A stretch of 64,000 nucleotides of DNA from Crocinitomicaceae bacterium (GTDB lineage Bacteria > Bacteroidota > Bacteroidia > Flavobacteriales_D > Crocinitomicaceae): the NCBI GenBank assembly GCA_016709005.1, contig JADJEU010000020.1:248001-312000 (forward strand). Reading direction: 5' to 3'. Under the pieces are notes generated by a model. That model searched no databases and was not told the DNA's origin. It saw nothing but the letters and a program-made list of their open reading frames with translations. This document shows, one piece after another, positions 46,760-56,511 of the stretch (positions are counted from its first letter, which is position 1; each line of letters begins with the position of its first letter). The position numbers were made by a program, and so were the translations under genes.

Positions 46760-46788
46760 AAAAGGCACCTTCCTTAGAAGATGCCTTT
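46760..46788 (-). terminator. Terminator of the CsgG-like operon
   Basis: Stem AAAGGCA/TGCCTTT with a partial inner TTC/GAA helix, T-rich on the minus strand, 27 bases past the lipoprotein stop. Confidence 0.7.
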
Positions 46789-46814
46789 CACGGGGTTAAA
46801 TGAAAACGTATAAA

Positions 46815-47210
46815 TTAATCCCCCTTCACAAAAAGATATTTTGATTGATATGACTCGTAGGTGCGAACCAATAATAAATTTGATGGTGAAATTTCAGCAA
46901 CCAGAAAATTGCTTGAACCGTTGAGTTGAAGATATCCGGAAGCGTCATCATAGGAATAGGAATAATACTGCTGATCGCCATCTTCTTCAATGTACATGTC
47001 ACACATATTACTATTTGATGTTTCACACGATGAAAAATAATACACGGTACTGACCTCGGCAACTACATTAGATGCCTGCAATGTTCCATTTTCATAAAGT
47101 TCTGTTTTAATCAGATTCCATTTGCCCGGCAGGTAATTGGTTTCCTCAATTTCTTTGCCGCAAGACACAAATAAACTTAAAGCTACAACTAACAAAACCA
47201 TCTTTTTCAT
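46815..47210 (-). CDS. Small lipocalin-like lipoprotein
   Basis: 131 residues. Lipoprotein leader MKKMVLLVVALSLFVSC (Cys17). The mature part opens with LPGKWNLIKTELYENG, the 'L.G.W.l.....ng' motif of the Bacteroidota lipocalin-like (Lipocalin_4/5) family, followed by beta strands with two cysteines (CETSNSNMC) that may pair. Ligand unknown. Last gene of a four-gene operon, 25 bases after the preceding stop. Confidence 0.65.
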   Translation of the reverse strand: MKKMVLLVVALSLFVSCGKEIEETNYLPGKWNLIKTELYENGTLQASNVVAEVSTVYYFSSCETSNSNMCDMYIEEDGDQQYYSYSYDDASGYLQLNGSSNFLVAEISPSNLLLVRTYESYQSKYLFVKGD

Positions 47211-47235
47211 TATTAAGTTGAGTTACGAATTAGAA

Positions 47236-48357
47236 TTAGTTAATTGATTTTTTAGAACGGATGACGTTAAATCCAACACTGCATCCAATCATACCACCAC
47301 CTTTTTGTGAAGAGTAGAATATATTGACTGGAATATTCAAGGCACCAGTTCTGAACGTGCGACCAAAAGCCATTAACCAACGCGTAGAGAGAACAACATT
47401 ACCGCGGGCATCCATTTGTTTTGAATAGATATAATTTGTTTCAGAAATATCATGTCCTGCCAAAGCCATATCAGACTGACTCCAATAATTACCGATGGGC
47501 CCAAAAAGACTATCTGTATCAAAAAATCCCATGCTTGTTTTTGATAAGGAAAAGGTTGGGCCAAAAGCAAACTCCCATCCGCTTTTTCCAAAACGATAGC
47601 CGTTCAGGAGCGAAAAACTTGGAATGAATTTTCCTTGTTCCAATCCACTGAACATAAACAAACCTTCTACCAGCGCTGAAAAATTTTCTGTACCTACATA
47701 CTGCCCTTCAAACTGATATCCGATGTTAGAAACAAAAGGGGCGATTTCTAATCCACCTTGAGCTTCTGGACGTGTTACAAATTCGTTTACGCTTCCAACT
47801 GTATAAGAAACTCCCATTCGCGGACCTGAGTTATTGATACGTCCAACGTTATTTGAAACAATCACTTCATTATTAAATGCAAGGCGTTTCAGCGTTTCAG
47901 GATCGGTAGCAATTCCATGCATATCGGCTAACACAATCCCGATCATGCGCTGAAGCTCGACTTCCTGATTATCAAATTCCATTGATTTACTTTGAGAAAT
48001 TTGTCCTGATTTTACATCGATCATTTTCAAATTGACGACAATTTTATTTCCAAGTCCGTCAACATTTCCTGATAAAACAAAATCAGTCTTTAACGCCTTT
48101 CCATAATCAACCAGGCAAGTCTTTCCAAAACAACTGTCAAAGCGTTCAAGATCTTCCAATTCGTTTTTGTCAAACTGATCAAGTACTGCATACTTGTTAA
48201 GTTTTACCAATTCAAGCTGTGTCAATTTTGTTACGGTGTAAGAGCTTGCAAGTAATCCGTAACTTTTAATTGGTGCTACCACAATTGTTTGTGATTGAGC
48301 AAAGTTTAATGTCGTCATTGCGACAAAAAGGCAAATAGATTTAAGTATTGATTTCAT
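47236..48357 (-). CDS. CsgG/TolB-like N-domain fused to an OM-type barrel (paralogue A)
   Basis: 373 residues. Signal peptide to SQ (about residue 23). Residues about 24-165 resemble the CsgG/FlgO-like alpha/beta domain (TQLELVKLNKYAVLDQFD, CFGKTCLVDYGKALKTDFVLSGN, NLKMIDVKSG). Residues about 175-373 look like an eight-strand barrel ending FNVIRSKKSIN. The N-domain family normally senses or forms envelope pores; its fusion to a barrel is unusual. It is paralogous (roughly 50% by eye) to the gene at 48921-50093, and both keep the C-x-G-x-T-C-L-V motif. Third gene of the operon. Confidence 0.65.
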   Translation of the reverse strand: MKSILKSICLFVAMTTLNFAQSQTIVVAPIKSYGLLASSYTVTKLTQLELVKLNKYAVLDQFDKNELEDLERFDSCFGKTCLVDYGKALKTDFVLSGNVDGLGNKIVVNLKMIDVKSGQISQSKSMEFDNQEVELQRMIGIVLADMHGIATDPETLKRLAFNNEVIVSNNVGRINNSGPRMGVSYTVGSVNEFVTRPEAQGGLEIAPFVSNIGYQFEGQYVGTENFSALVEGLFMFSGLEQGKFIPSFSLLNGYRFGKSGWEFAFGPTFSLSKTSMGFFDTDSLFGPIGNYWSQSDMALAGHDISETNYIYSKQMDARGNVVLSTRWLMAFGRTFRTGALNIPVNIFYSSQKGGGMIGCSVGFNVIRSKKSIN

Positions 48358-48368
48358 ATTTTTTTAAA

Positions 48369-48908
48369 TTAAAAACTTGTTAATATTATAGCTCCAAAAA
48401 CTGTGATTCGAACAAGTACGGCTACCATTGTACCCCCAATTGCTTTTGCAATTTTTTTTCCCCTCATTGTTTTTTTTGTTTCTTTCGTTAGCACTTCATC
48501 AGGAATGACTTGATAGGTAGAATCAATGAGAATTTCTTCCACCACTTTTTTCTCTCTTTTTGAATTTGTAAGCGCATAGATTCCATCTCCAACAATTCCC
48601 GTGAACCCAAACACAATTCCGATTCCAAATCCTACCCCAAAATCTTTTCCATTTTGGTATTTCACAATGACGTCAGCTTTCAGATCATTCATGAGCTGGT
48701 TGTAATCAGCTTCTGACATTTTTTGTTCACTCGTCTTTTCCAGCTGTACGGTATCAATTATTACAACCACGACTTGTTCAGCGGTTTGATTTGCTGAATT
48801 GTTTTCATAAGCAACCCATGGATTTTCTCCCTTTGGTGTCCAGGGATTTTCTTGCGAAAAAACAGGAATCGAAACCATTAGCAGTATCAAATAAATCAGG
48901 CTTCTCAT
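48369..48908 (-). CDS. Hypothetical membrane-associated protein between the two paralogues
   Basis: 179 residues with signal peptide MRSLIYLILLMVSIPVFSQ. It has a Pro/Asn-rich segment (ENPWTPKGENPWVAYENN), a helical part, a Gly-rich hydrophobic segment (FGVGFGIGIVFGFTGIVGDGIY, about 93-114) and a C-terminal hydrophobic helix. The Gly-rich helix resembles pore-lining or glycine-zipper segments. No family recognised. Starts 12 bases after the stop of paralogue B and ends 11 bases before paralogue A. Confidence 0.55.
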   Translation of the reverse strand: MRSLIYLILLMVSIPVFSQENPWTPKGENPWVAYENNSANQTAEQVVVVIIDTVQLEKTSEQKMSEADYNQLMNDLKADVIVKYQNGKDFGVGFGIGIVFGFTGIVGDGIYALTNSKREKKVVEEILIDSTYQVIPDEVLTKETKKTMRGKKIAKAIGGTMVAVLVRITVFGAIILTSF

Positions 48909-48920
48909 AAAAATTCAGTG

Positions 48921-50093
48921 TTATTGATTAATTGCTTTGATGCGCTTATTGACATTGAACCCAATACTTGCACCGATTACTCCGCCAAACTTGTTCGATG
49001 AGTAATAAATGTTAACTGGAATATTTAGCGCACCCGATCTGAATGTGCGGCCAAAAGCCATAATCCAGTTTGCACTCAACTCTGCATTTCCTCTTTTATC
49101 AAGATGTTTCGAGTATATCGATGGATCAGGCGCCACATAAGGTTTTAAAACCTCACCTGTGAGTTGATCAAAATTGGCCGAATTTGAATGCCAGGCTTCA
49201 TAATTTTTTGTTTCCCATTCACTTTCTCTGTAATAGATTCCATCCTCCTCATTTACAAAACCCGAAGTTGTTTTGCGCAGCCCAAAGCTTGGTCCAAAAG
49301 CAATTTCCCAACCCGCACTACCAAATCGAAATCCATTCAGCAAACTCAAACTTGGAATAAATTGTCCCTGTTCCATTCCGCCAATATTAAAGATGGCTTC
49401 ACCCAGTGCTGAAAAATTTTCTGTCCCTATATATTGTGCTTCAAACTGATATCCGATATTGGTCATGACAGGTAAAATTTCCAATCCACCCTGACTTTCT
49501 TTTCGTGTAAAAAATTCATTCATCTCACCAACCGCTACATAAGAAAATCCAACTCTAGGACCATTGTTGTTTGCACGACCCACATTGTTTGAAGTGATCA
49601 CTTCATTTTTAAATTCTAGTTGTGATTTTGTCACTGCATTAGGTTCAACGTTGTGCATTTCTTCTAAAACAATTCCAATCATTCGCTGCAACTCAGCTTC
49701 TTGATTATCAAACTCCATTGAACGGGTCATCTTAAGGGAATTGCCTTTTACATCAATCAGTTTAATCGTTACAACTATTTTAGTACCCAAACCATCGACA
49801 TTTCCAGAAAGAATATAGTCGACATTTAACTTGTTTCCAATCTCAACCAAACATGTTCGTCCATAACATGTAACATAAGAAGCATCGCTTTCAATTACCT
49901 CCGCCATGTCAAATTCATCAAGCACGGTGTACTTGTTTAACTTCACTAATTCCAAACGCGCAAGTTTTGCAGCGATCTCAGGTGTAGCGTGAACACCATT
50001 GGTACTGAAATTGGTTACCGCAATTGTTTCTGCCTGCAGGCTGATTGACAGTGTCAACATCAGCAGGGTAATCATCATCCATTTTGTTTTCAT
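48921..50093 (-). CDS. CsgG/TolB-like N-domain fused to an OM-type barrel (paralogue B)
   Basis: 390 residues. Signal peptide to LQA (about residue 21). Same architecture as paralogue A: N-domain with ARLELVKLNKYTVLDEFD, CYGRTCLVEIGNKLNVDYILSGN and TIKLIDVKGNS, then a linker SMEFDNQEAELQRMIG almost identical in both. The barrel follows (GEAIFNIGGMEQGQFIPSLS, GGVIGASIGFNVNKR). An insert of about 25 residues near 300-330 is absent from A. First gene of the operon. Its leader (50094-50161) shows no clear -7 box. Confidence 0.65.
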   Translation of the reverse strand: MKTKWMMITLLMLTLSISLQAETIAVTNFSTNGVHATPEIAAKLARLELVKLNKYTVLDEFDMAEVIESDASYVTCYGRTCLVEIGNKLNVDYILSGNVDGLGTKIVVTIKLIDVKGNSLKMTRSMEFDNQEAELQRMIGIVLEEMHNVEPNAVTKSQLEFKNEVITSNNVGRANNNGPRVGFSYVAVGEMNEFFTRKESQGGLEILPVMTNIGYQFEAQYIGTENFSALGEAIFNIGGMEQGQFIPSLSLLNGFRFGSAGWEIAFGPSFGLRKTTSGFVNEEDGIYYRESEWETKNYEAWHSNSANFDQLTGEVLKPYVAPDPSIYSKHLDKRGNAELSANWIMAFGRTFRSGALNIPVNIYYSSNKFGGVIGASIGFNVNKRIKAINQ

Positions 50094-50374
50094 ACGTTTT
50101 CTATTGTTTAGTTTACTTAGATTTTTAAGGCGACTTCAAAACTGTTTTTTGTTTCGATTTCTGAGCCAAAGGTATGTGCATGATATCCCCTGCTATAATT
50201 GAATACCGCGACGCTTTGGAAATTTGTTGCGATATCCGCAAAAAACAAGTCGATCTAAAAAACATCTGCGCCAGACACCCATTTTTTGACCTTTTTTGAT
50301 AGATTTTCTTTTGGCTTTTGTAGGAGTCAATCTGCTTTTAATTGAAAAAAACTACTGATTCATCAGCCTTTAAC

Positions 50375-50403
50375 TTGCACTCCAAACATTCTGGCTAATT
50401 TTG
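50375..50403 (+). promoter_or_regulatory. Promoter of the RND efflux operon
   Basis: TTG (50375-50377), 18-base spacer, TAATTTTG (50396-50403; exact TAnnTTTG), 17 bases before the ATG at 50421. One of the two best Bacteroidota-type promoters in the window. The remaining 50094-50374 contains no gene. Confidence 0.65.
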
Positions 50404-50420
50404 TATCATATCATTTTGCT

Positions 50421-51539
50421 ATGAAACTGAGACACATTTTAATTATTGGACTCTTTGTAGTCATCAATGGCCTTATCATATATGCGCTTATGAATGCCAA
50501 ACCAAAGGCAATTGAAGATGATACTCAAAAAACATTTACTCCACATGTTGAAGCAAGCAAGGTGATTAATACTTCTGAAGATTTAATGGTGAGCGGATAC
50601 GGTACCTTGTCTTCCTATAGTATTGTAGATGTCGCCGCAGAGGTTCAGGGAAAACTTCACCAGGGAAAAGCACTTAAGCCTGGAATAAAATTCAGAAAAG
50701 GTGATTTATTGTTTCGCATAGATGATGTTGAAGCACGATATTCAGTGAGAGCGCGCAAAAGTTCGTTCATCAATTTACTGGCGAATATGATGCCGGATAT
50801 CAAAATAGATTATTCATCTGAGTTCAATAAGTGGAATGATTATCTGGCCAGCATTAAACTCAATGAATCATTGCCACAACTGCCATCCTGGAATTCAGAA
50901 AAAGAAAAAATATTTCTATCAACACGCAATGTGTTGAGCGAGTATTTCAATATTAAGAGTCTGGAAGAACAACTTCAGAAATATGCTGTCTATGCACCTT
51001 TCAGTGGAATGATTACAGAAGTGTATATGAATGATTTTTCATTTGTCAATCCAGGAACAAAAATTATCAAGATTGTAGAAACTGGCAATTTTGAAATTCC
51101 GGTTTCTGTTCCGGTAAGTCAATTAAGCATGATTGATGTTGGCACAAAATGTACAATTTATTCAACAGATGGAACAGAGCGTGGCGGTGGCTCTGTTGCG
51201 CGCATATCTGAAGTCATCAATAAAACAACACAAAGCGTTACAATCTATGTAAAACCAGGCTCTTCAGATGAACGTTATATTGAAGGTGAATATTTGCTGG
51301 TAAAAATTGATGCAAAAGTTTCTCAGAAAGGATTTCGTATCCCACTTTCAGCAATTAATGAGGGACAAGTCTTCACGTATAATCCTTCAGATTCCTTGTT
51401 GCGCAAAAAACCAATTCTTATACTCAACGAAAATGAAACCGGTGCATTTGTTTCTGGTTTAACTGATGATGAGATTGTAATCATTCAGGAAGTCGTCAAT
51501 TTCTCTGACTCAACCAAATATGGTGTTATTCTAAAATAA
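50421..51539 (+). CDS. RND efflux periplasmic adaptor (MFP) subunit
   Basis: 372 residues. One N-terminal membrane anchor (about 5-25), then a membrane-fusion protein: lipoyl half-motif with VAAEVQGKLHQGKALKPGIKF (about 70-90), a short helical hairpin (about 110-185, reduced relative to AcrA), the second lipoyl half YAVYAPFSGMITEVYM, and beta-barrel and membrane-proximal domains. Links the permease to the TolC channel. It starts the operon; its stop is 6 bases before the permease ATG. Confidence 0.92.
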   Translation: MKLRHILIIGLFVVINGLIIYALMNAKPKAIEDDTQKTFTPHVEASKVINTSEDLMVSGYGTLSSYSIVDVAAEVQGKLHQGKALKPGIKFRKGDLLFRIDDVEARYSVRARKSSFINLLANMMPDIKIDYSSEFNKWNDYLASIKLNESLPQLPSWNSEKEKIFLSTRNVLSEYFNIKSLEEQLQKYAVYAPFSGMITEVYMNDFSFVNPGTKIIKIVETGNFEIPVSVPVSQLSMIDVGTKCTIYSTDGTERGGGSVARISEVINKTTQSVTIYVKPGSSDERYIEGEYLLVKIDAKVSQKGFRIPLSAINEGQVFTYNPSDSLLRKKPILILNENETGAFVSGLTDDEIVIIQEVVNFSDSTKYGVILK

Positions 51540-51545
51540 GGAATC

Positions 51546-54500
51546 ATGAGAAGTATCATTCGTTATTTTATAAAATATCCGATTTACGCCAACGCGTTCA
51601 TTTTTGTGATTTCACTTTTTGGAATTTACAGCATGTTCACGATGAACAAGTCGCTCTTTCCTGAGCTGGATCCAAGACGTGTTGTCATCAGCGTGATGTA
51701 TCCAGGCGCTTCACCAGACGAGATGGAAGAAGGCGTTACCATCAAAATTGAACAAGCACTTAGAGGCATTAGCGGTGTTGAACAAATCAATTCTACCTCA
51801 TCTGAAAACATGGCTACCATTACCGTACAGGCATTTGAAAATGCAGATATGGATGAAGTCTATAAAGATGTTGAGAACGGTGTAAACAGCATTAATTCAT
51901 TTCCGCAAGGCGCTGAAAAACCAATTATCAGAAGACTCAAAGCAAATCCAATGTCTGAAATGGTGAGCACCATTTCATTGAGTGGAGATTGTGATTTTAT
52001 GACTTTAAAAAATGAGGCAGATCAGATTGAAAATGATCTCTTCAATTCAGGTTTGATTTCTACGATTGAAATGAGAGGTTTTCCTGAACTTGAACTGGTG
52101 GTTGAAGTTCAGGAAGAAAATCTGTTGAAATATGGAATTCTGATTGATGAGATTTCGTTGGCCATTCAAAAAAACAATCAGGATCTAACCGGCGGAATTC
52201 TTAGAAGTGAAAAAGAAGAATTAGTAATTCGCTCACGCCAGCGATCAACCGATCCAAAAGAAATAGAGAACATTGTTTTACGTACTACAGCGGCTGGTCA
52301 AAAAATCAAAATTAAAGATGTAGCCAAAGTAAAACTTGATTTCTCTGAAACGTCTGCAGAGGTATATTACAAAGGTAAACGATCCATTACGATTGAGGTT
52401 AAAAAAACACCTGATCAGGATTTAGGTGCCATCACAGAATATGTCAGAGAGTATACTGAGAAATACAACCAAGGTGATCATCCGGCAGAAATAAACATCC
52501 AGTATGAGGCAGAGAAAAATCTGCAAGACCGTATTGATTTGCTTACGTCAAATGGTTTTGTCGGACTGGTATTGGTTCTGCTAATGCTGGGATTATTTCT
52601 GAGTCTGCGGGTTTCTGTCTGGGTTGCATTTGGTATTCCGTTTGCATTTTTAGGCATGTTCATTATTGCAGTCATGATTGGTTTAACCATCAATATGATC
52701 ACTCTTTTTGGAATGATTCTGGTGGTAGGAATTTTAGTAGATGATGGTATTGTGATTGCTGAAAATATCATGGTTCATTTTGAACGCGGCAAATCACCTG
52801 CGCAAGCAGCTTTAGATGGTGCAATGGAAGTTTTTCCAAGTGTTATCAGTTCAATCTTAACTACCATTGCGGCATTCAGTATGTTGCTCTTTGTGGATAA
52901 GATGGAGATGATGTGGGAGATGCCTGTTGTGGTGATGTTGGCTTTAGGATTTTCTGTGATTGAAGGTTTTATTACGTTGCCTGTTCATATGGCCAGCGCA
53001 AAGGTTTTATCAAAGCCTAAAGAAGGAACACGCAGCGCTAAATTCAGAAATGTCTTAAATGGAATTATTGAATTATTGCGTGACAAATTATTCTCGGATG
53101 TTCAACAGTTTATTGCAAAAAGATACAGAGCGTATGTTCTGCTTCCATTGCTTTTTACAATCTTCATTATTATTTTTAGCGCAAGAGGTATTATAAACTA
53201 TACGTTTTTTCCAGAGATTAAACCGGAAATTATTAATGTAGAAGTTGCATTTGTGCCGGGTACATCTAAAGAGATTACCAAGTCTTGGTTGTTACAGGCT
53301 GAAAAAGCAATTCTAACTTCCAATCAGGAGCTCATTGACCTATATGGTGATACCTTGATGACACAATACACGATGACGGTTGGTATGTCACAAAGTTTGG
53401 GCGAGAATGGTTTTCATACCGGTATGTTTACACTCACCATAGAAGGTGAAGATAAAGCGACTCCCGTTGATTCACTCCAACGTAGAATCATGGAAAAAAT
53501 CAATGCCTTTGAATCAAGCAAGTTGGCAGAATCTGTTTTTGTCGGAGCTCCAACGATGACTTTTGGAAAACCGGTTGAATTTTCTATCACGGGCAATGAT
53601 GACAAAGAAGTGCGTGGTGCAAAAAATCTTTTCAAAGAATTGGTTGGTGACATTCCTTTAGTAAGTAATTTAAAAGATAACGAACCACTAGGCAGAAAAG
53701 AAATCAATTTACAGATGAAACCGGAAGCAGATTTTTACAATCTCGGCGTTTTTGAAGTCACCAAACAAATCAGACAAGGCGTTTTTGGACAAGAAGTCCA
53801 ACGTGTAATCATTGGAACTGAAGAAGTGAAAATTTGGGTGCGTTATGATAAATCTGGCAGACAAGATCAGTTTGATTTAAAAAATACGCGAATAAAATCA
53901 GCTGATGGAAAACAAATTCTGCTTTCTGAATTATCAGATTACACGATTGAACGCGGACCTATTAGTTTAAAAAGAAGAGATGGCCGCCGTGAAGTAGTTG
54001 TTGATGCAAGTATAGATGATCCGGAACAAGTTGGCAAGGTGAACGGCACAATTGTGAAAGATGTTATACCAAAAGTGAAGGCTCAATTCCCAAATGTGGA
54101 AATAATTCAAAGAGGTCAGGGTGAACGAAGCACAAAGGCATTGGCATCGATGCAAATAAATCTGCTGATTCTATTTGTGATTATGATTTTGATTATTTCG
54201 CTTTCATTTAGATCCGTGTATCAAGGTTTATTAATCATGCTGGTTATTCCTGCAGGTGTTGCTGGCGGAATTATAGGTCACTCACTGATCGGTATCCCCG
54301 TTTCTATTTTAAGTGCATTTGGAATGATTGCCTTAATTGGTATTTTGGTGAATGATGCTATTGTTTTTTTAGATCAATACAATCGAAATATTTTAGACGG
54401 AATGTCAGTTCAGGATGCTGTAGCCGAAGCTGCAAAATCTAGATTCAGACCTATTATGCTGACATCTGTGACGACGGTCGCAGGTATGATGCCGCTGATT

Positions 54501-54869
54501 ATGGAAACGAGCTTTCAAGCACAATTTTTAATTCCGATGGCAGCTTCCATTTCATTTGGAATTTTATTTGGAACCATCTTCATTCTACTTTTCTTCCCTG
54601 CAATTATTTTGACAAGTGCTGATTTTAGAAGAGCGTGGAATCATCTTTTAAATGATGAAAAAAATCCATTGCTTGGCGTTCTAAAAATGAATGCTACGAT
54701 GATCATTTATATTCTTGCAATTCCTTTAGCACCCCTTGTGGTTTTATTCCCAAATATGTTGTTTGGCCGATTGCTTGGTGCTATTTGGAAATCACCTGGC
54801 ATGCGACCAGCTGTTGAATCAGAGCCAGCCCTTTTGAACTACAAAAAAGAAGAAGAACGAACTATTTAA
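51546..54869 (+). CDS. RND efflux permease (AcrB/CzcA family)
   Basis: 1107 residues, at the upper end of the family. Twelve helices, two large periplasmic loops, and the classic helix-4 region with LVVGILVDDGIVIAENIM (proton relay Asp pair) and helix-10/11 equivalents (ILVNDAIVFLDQYN). The N-terminus IIRYFIKYPIYANAFIFVISLFGIY and the PGASPDEMEEGVTIKIE porter segment are typical of the HAE-type multidrug and CusA-like branches; no metal-binding Met cluster is obvious, so hydrophobic drug export is more likely. The C-terminal extension of about 60 residues is unusual. Four bases before the TolC gene. Confidence 0.93.
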   Translation: MRSIIRYFIKYPIYANAFIFVISLFGIYSMFTMNKSLFPELDPRRVVISVMYPGASPDEMEEGVTIKIEQALRGISGVEQINSTSSENMATITVQAFENADMDEVYKDVENGVNSINSFPQGAEKPIIRRLKANPMSEMVSTISLSGDCDFMTLKNEADQIENDLFNSGLISTIEMRGFPELELVVEVQEENLLKYGILIDEISLAIQKNNQDLTGGILRSEKEELVIRSRQRSTDPKEIENIVLRTTAAGQKIKIKDVAKVKLDFSETSAEVYYKGKRSITIEVKKTPDQDLGAITEYVREYTEKYNQGDHPAEINIQYEAEKNLQDRIDLLTSNGFVGLVLVLLMLGLFLSLRVSVWVAFGIPFAFLGMFIIAVMIGLTINMITLFGMILVVGILVDDGIVIAENIMVHFERGKSPAQAALDGAMEVFPSVISSILTTIAAFSMLLFVDKMEMMWEMPVVVMLALGFSVIEGFITLPVHMASAKVLSKPKEGTRSAKFRNVLNGIIELLRDKLFSDVQQFIAKRYRAYVLLPLLFTIFIIIFSARGIINYTFFPEIKPEIINVEVAFVPGTSKEITKSWLLQAEKAILTSNQELIDLYGDTLMTQYTMTVGMSQSLGENGFHTGMFTLTIEGEDKATPVDSLQRRIMEKINAFESSKLAESVFVGAPTMTFGKPVEFSITGNDDKEVRGAKNLFKELVGDIPLVSNLKDNEPLGRKEINLQMKPEADFYNLGVFEVTKQIRQGVFGQEVQRVIIGTEEVKIWVRYDKSGRQDQFDLKNTRIKSADGKQILLSELSDYTIERGPISLKRRDGRREVVVDASIDDPEQVGKVNGTIVKDVIPKVKAQFPNVEIIQRGQGERSTKALASMQINLLILFVIMILIISLSFRSVYQGLLIMLVIPAGVAGGIIGHSLIGIPVSILSAFGMIALIGILVNDAIVFLDQYNRNILDGMSVQDAVAEAAKSRFRPIMLTSVTTVAGMMPLIMETSFQAQFLIPMAASISFGILFGTIFILLFFPAIILTSADFRRAWNHLLNDEKNPLLGVLKMNATMIIYILAIPLAPLVVLFPNMLFGRLLGAIWKSPGMRPAVESEPALLNYKKEEERTI

Positions 54870-54873
54870 GTCT

Positions 54874-56214
54874 ATGAAAAAAATTCTTTCTGCCCTTGGT
54901 CTTTTTGTTTCAGTGATTTCTTTTTCGCAACAAGAGCTGACATTGGCGTCTGCAATCGAAAAAGCGCTTGCCAATAATTATCAGATTAAACTGATCAAGG
55001 CAAACTATGAAATTTCACAAACGCAAAATTCATGGGGCATGGCCGGATTTGTTCCAACCTTTTCTTTGAACGTCAACAACAACAACAATCTCTCAGACAA
55101 TACAAATAACCCGGCTTCATTTTTTCCAGGCGTTGTTTTGTCTGATAATTTGAATGCAAGTTTGGATATGTCATGGACAGTTTTTTCTGGATTCGGAATT
55201 CGAATCAACAAGGAACGCTTTGATCAGTTGGAAGAACAAACAAAAGGCAACGCAATTGTTGTCATTGAAACAACAATCTATGACATCATTGTCGCTTACT
55301 ATACTGCCGTTACTCAAGAAAGAAAACTGGATATTTTAAAAGAGATGCTTCAATTTTCAAAATCAAAATTAGATTATTGGCAGTTAAAAGCAGATATGGG
55401 TTTAGAACCGTCTATTGATTTGTTACAATACAAAACACAAGTGTTGACAGATTCAAGCAACTATCTCTTGCAACAATTATCGTTCAAAAATTCAAAACGA
55501 AACTTGAATCTTGAGATGGGTGAGCCTTTTGAAAATGAGTATACACTCACTGATAAAATTGAGTTTGATGTTCCAGCTGCTACGTGGGGAGAGTTGTACG
55601 ACTATATGATCGCAAATAATCAAAACATCAAAAATCAATACATCAATGTTGAACTTCAAAGATTAAATACGGAAGCAAAACAAAGCGCTTACTACCCTGT
55701 TGTTACTTTAAATCTGGGAGCAACACCATCTGTTGGCCGCATTGAACTTTTTGGTGATAACGCATTTACTACAAGTACCAATTCTGTAAACTATTATGGA
55801 AATGTTGCGCTTCGCTATACTTTGTTTAATGGTTATACTCGTGATCGTAACGTCGAGATTGCAAAAATTCAAGAAGAGATTTCAGTGATGCAGGCAGATG
55901 AATTAGTTTTGAATCTTTCACACAACCTGCGGGCAATTTTTGAATTGTATCAGACACAATCTAAAGTAGAAGACATGTCACTAGAACGCGTTAAGTATGG
56001 TAAAATGCTTTGGGAGATGGGCGTTGAAAACTATAACATGGGCACCTTAAACGTCTTTGCGCTGAATGATATCAAGCTGGCGTATGAACAAGCGGTGATG
56101 AATTATTACGATCGTTTGTTTGAGCTTGTCAAAACCCATTTTGATTTAATGCGATTGACTGGAACAATTACCCAGCAATTTCATATCCCTGAAAAATTAG
56201 AGCCGCAAGACTAG
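54874..56214 (+). CDS. TolC-family outer-membrane efflux channel
   Basis: 446 residues. Signal peptide to SFSQ (about residue 19); the mature protein begins LTLASAIEKALANNYQIKL, the family start 'lsl.eal..al..N..i', and is a repeated helix-strand structure with the long alpha-barrel helices (LDILKEMLQFSKSKLDYWQLKADMGL; ELYQTQSKVEDMSLERVKYG). Completes the tripartite pump. A Bacteroidota-style TolC with no obvious lipobox. Confidence 0.92.
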   Translation: MKKILSALGLFVSVISFSQQELTLASAIEKALANNYQIKLIKANYEISQTQNSWGMAGFVPTFSLNVNNNNNLSDNTNNPASFFPGVVLSDNLNASLDMSWTVFSGFGIRINKERFDQLEEQTKGNAIVVIETTIYDIIVAYYTAVTQERKLDILKEMLQFSKSKLDYWQLKADMGLEPSIDLLQYKTQVLTDSSNYLLQQLSFKNSKRNLNLEMGEPFENEYTLTDKIEFDVPAATWGELYDYMIANNQNIKNQYINVELQRLNTEAKQSAYYPVVTLNLGATPSVGRIELFGDNAFTTSTNSVNYYGNVALRYTLFNGYTRDRNVEIAKIQEEISVMQADELVLNLSHNLRAIFELYQTQSKVEDMSLERVKYGKMLWEMGVENYNMGTLNVFALNDIKLAYEQAVMNYYDRLFELVKTHFDLMRLTGTITQQFHIPEKLEPQD

Positions 56215-56280
56215 TTGTTTTTCATCCAAAATTCAAAACTAAAGTAGCATTCACATTATTTGATCGGTCTATTCTTGCAT

Positions 56281-56511
56281 TTAATCCAGCTCGATCCTGG
56301 CTTCAATCTTGGCGACGAGTTCTTCCGGCTTAATAGCTAGCAGCATTAAGTTTATAGGGCTTGGCGTCCCTGTTCTGATTAGAATATTTTCATTCATCTT
56401 TTTTTTCATTACGACTTCAGTATCGAGCACGAGGGATGGGTCTTTTAAAAAAATCATCAGCTGATCTGAGCTATTAAATTTTCTGATTTCTGAATAATTT
56501 ATGTTATCCAT
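56281..56511 (-). CDS. Small hypothetical cytosolic protein
   Basis: 76 residues, ATG start, no signal or helix. The sequence is acidic and alpha/beta (QLMIFLKDPSLVLDTEVV; ILIRTGTPSPINLMLLAIKPEEL). Not recognised. Its ATG overlaps the stop of a 50-residue membrane-protein frame (56499-56651), suggesting translational coupling. Convergent with the TolC gene. Confidence 0.45.
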   Translation of the reverse strand: MDNINYSEIRKFNSSDQLMIFLKDPSLVLDTEVVMKKKMNENILIRTGTPSPINLMLLAIKPEELVAKIEARIELD

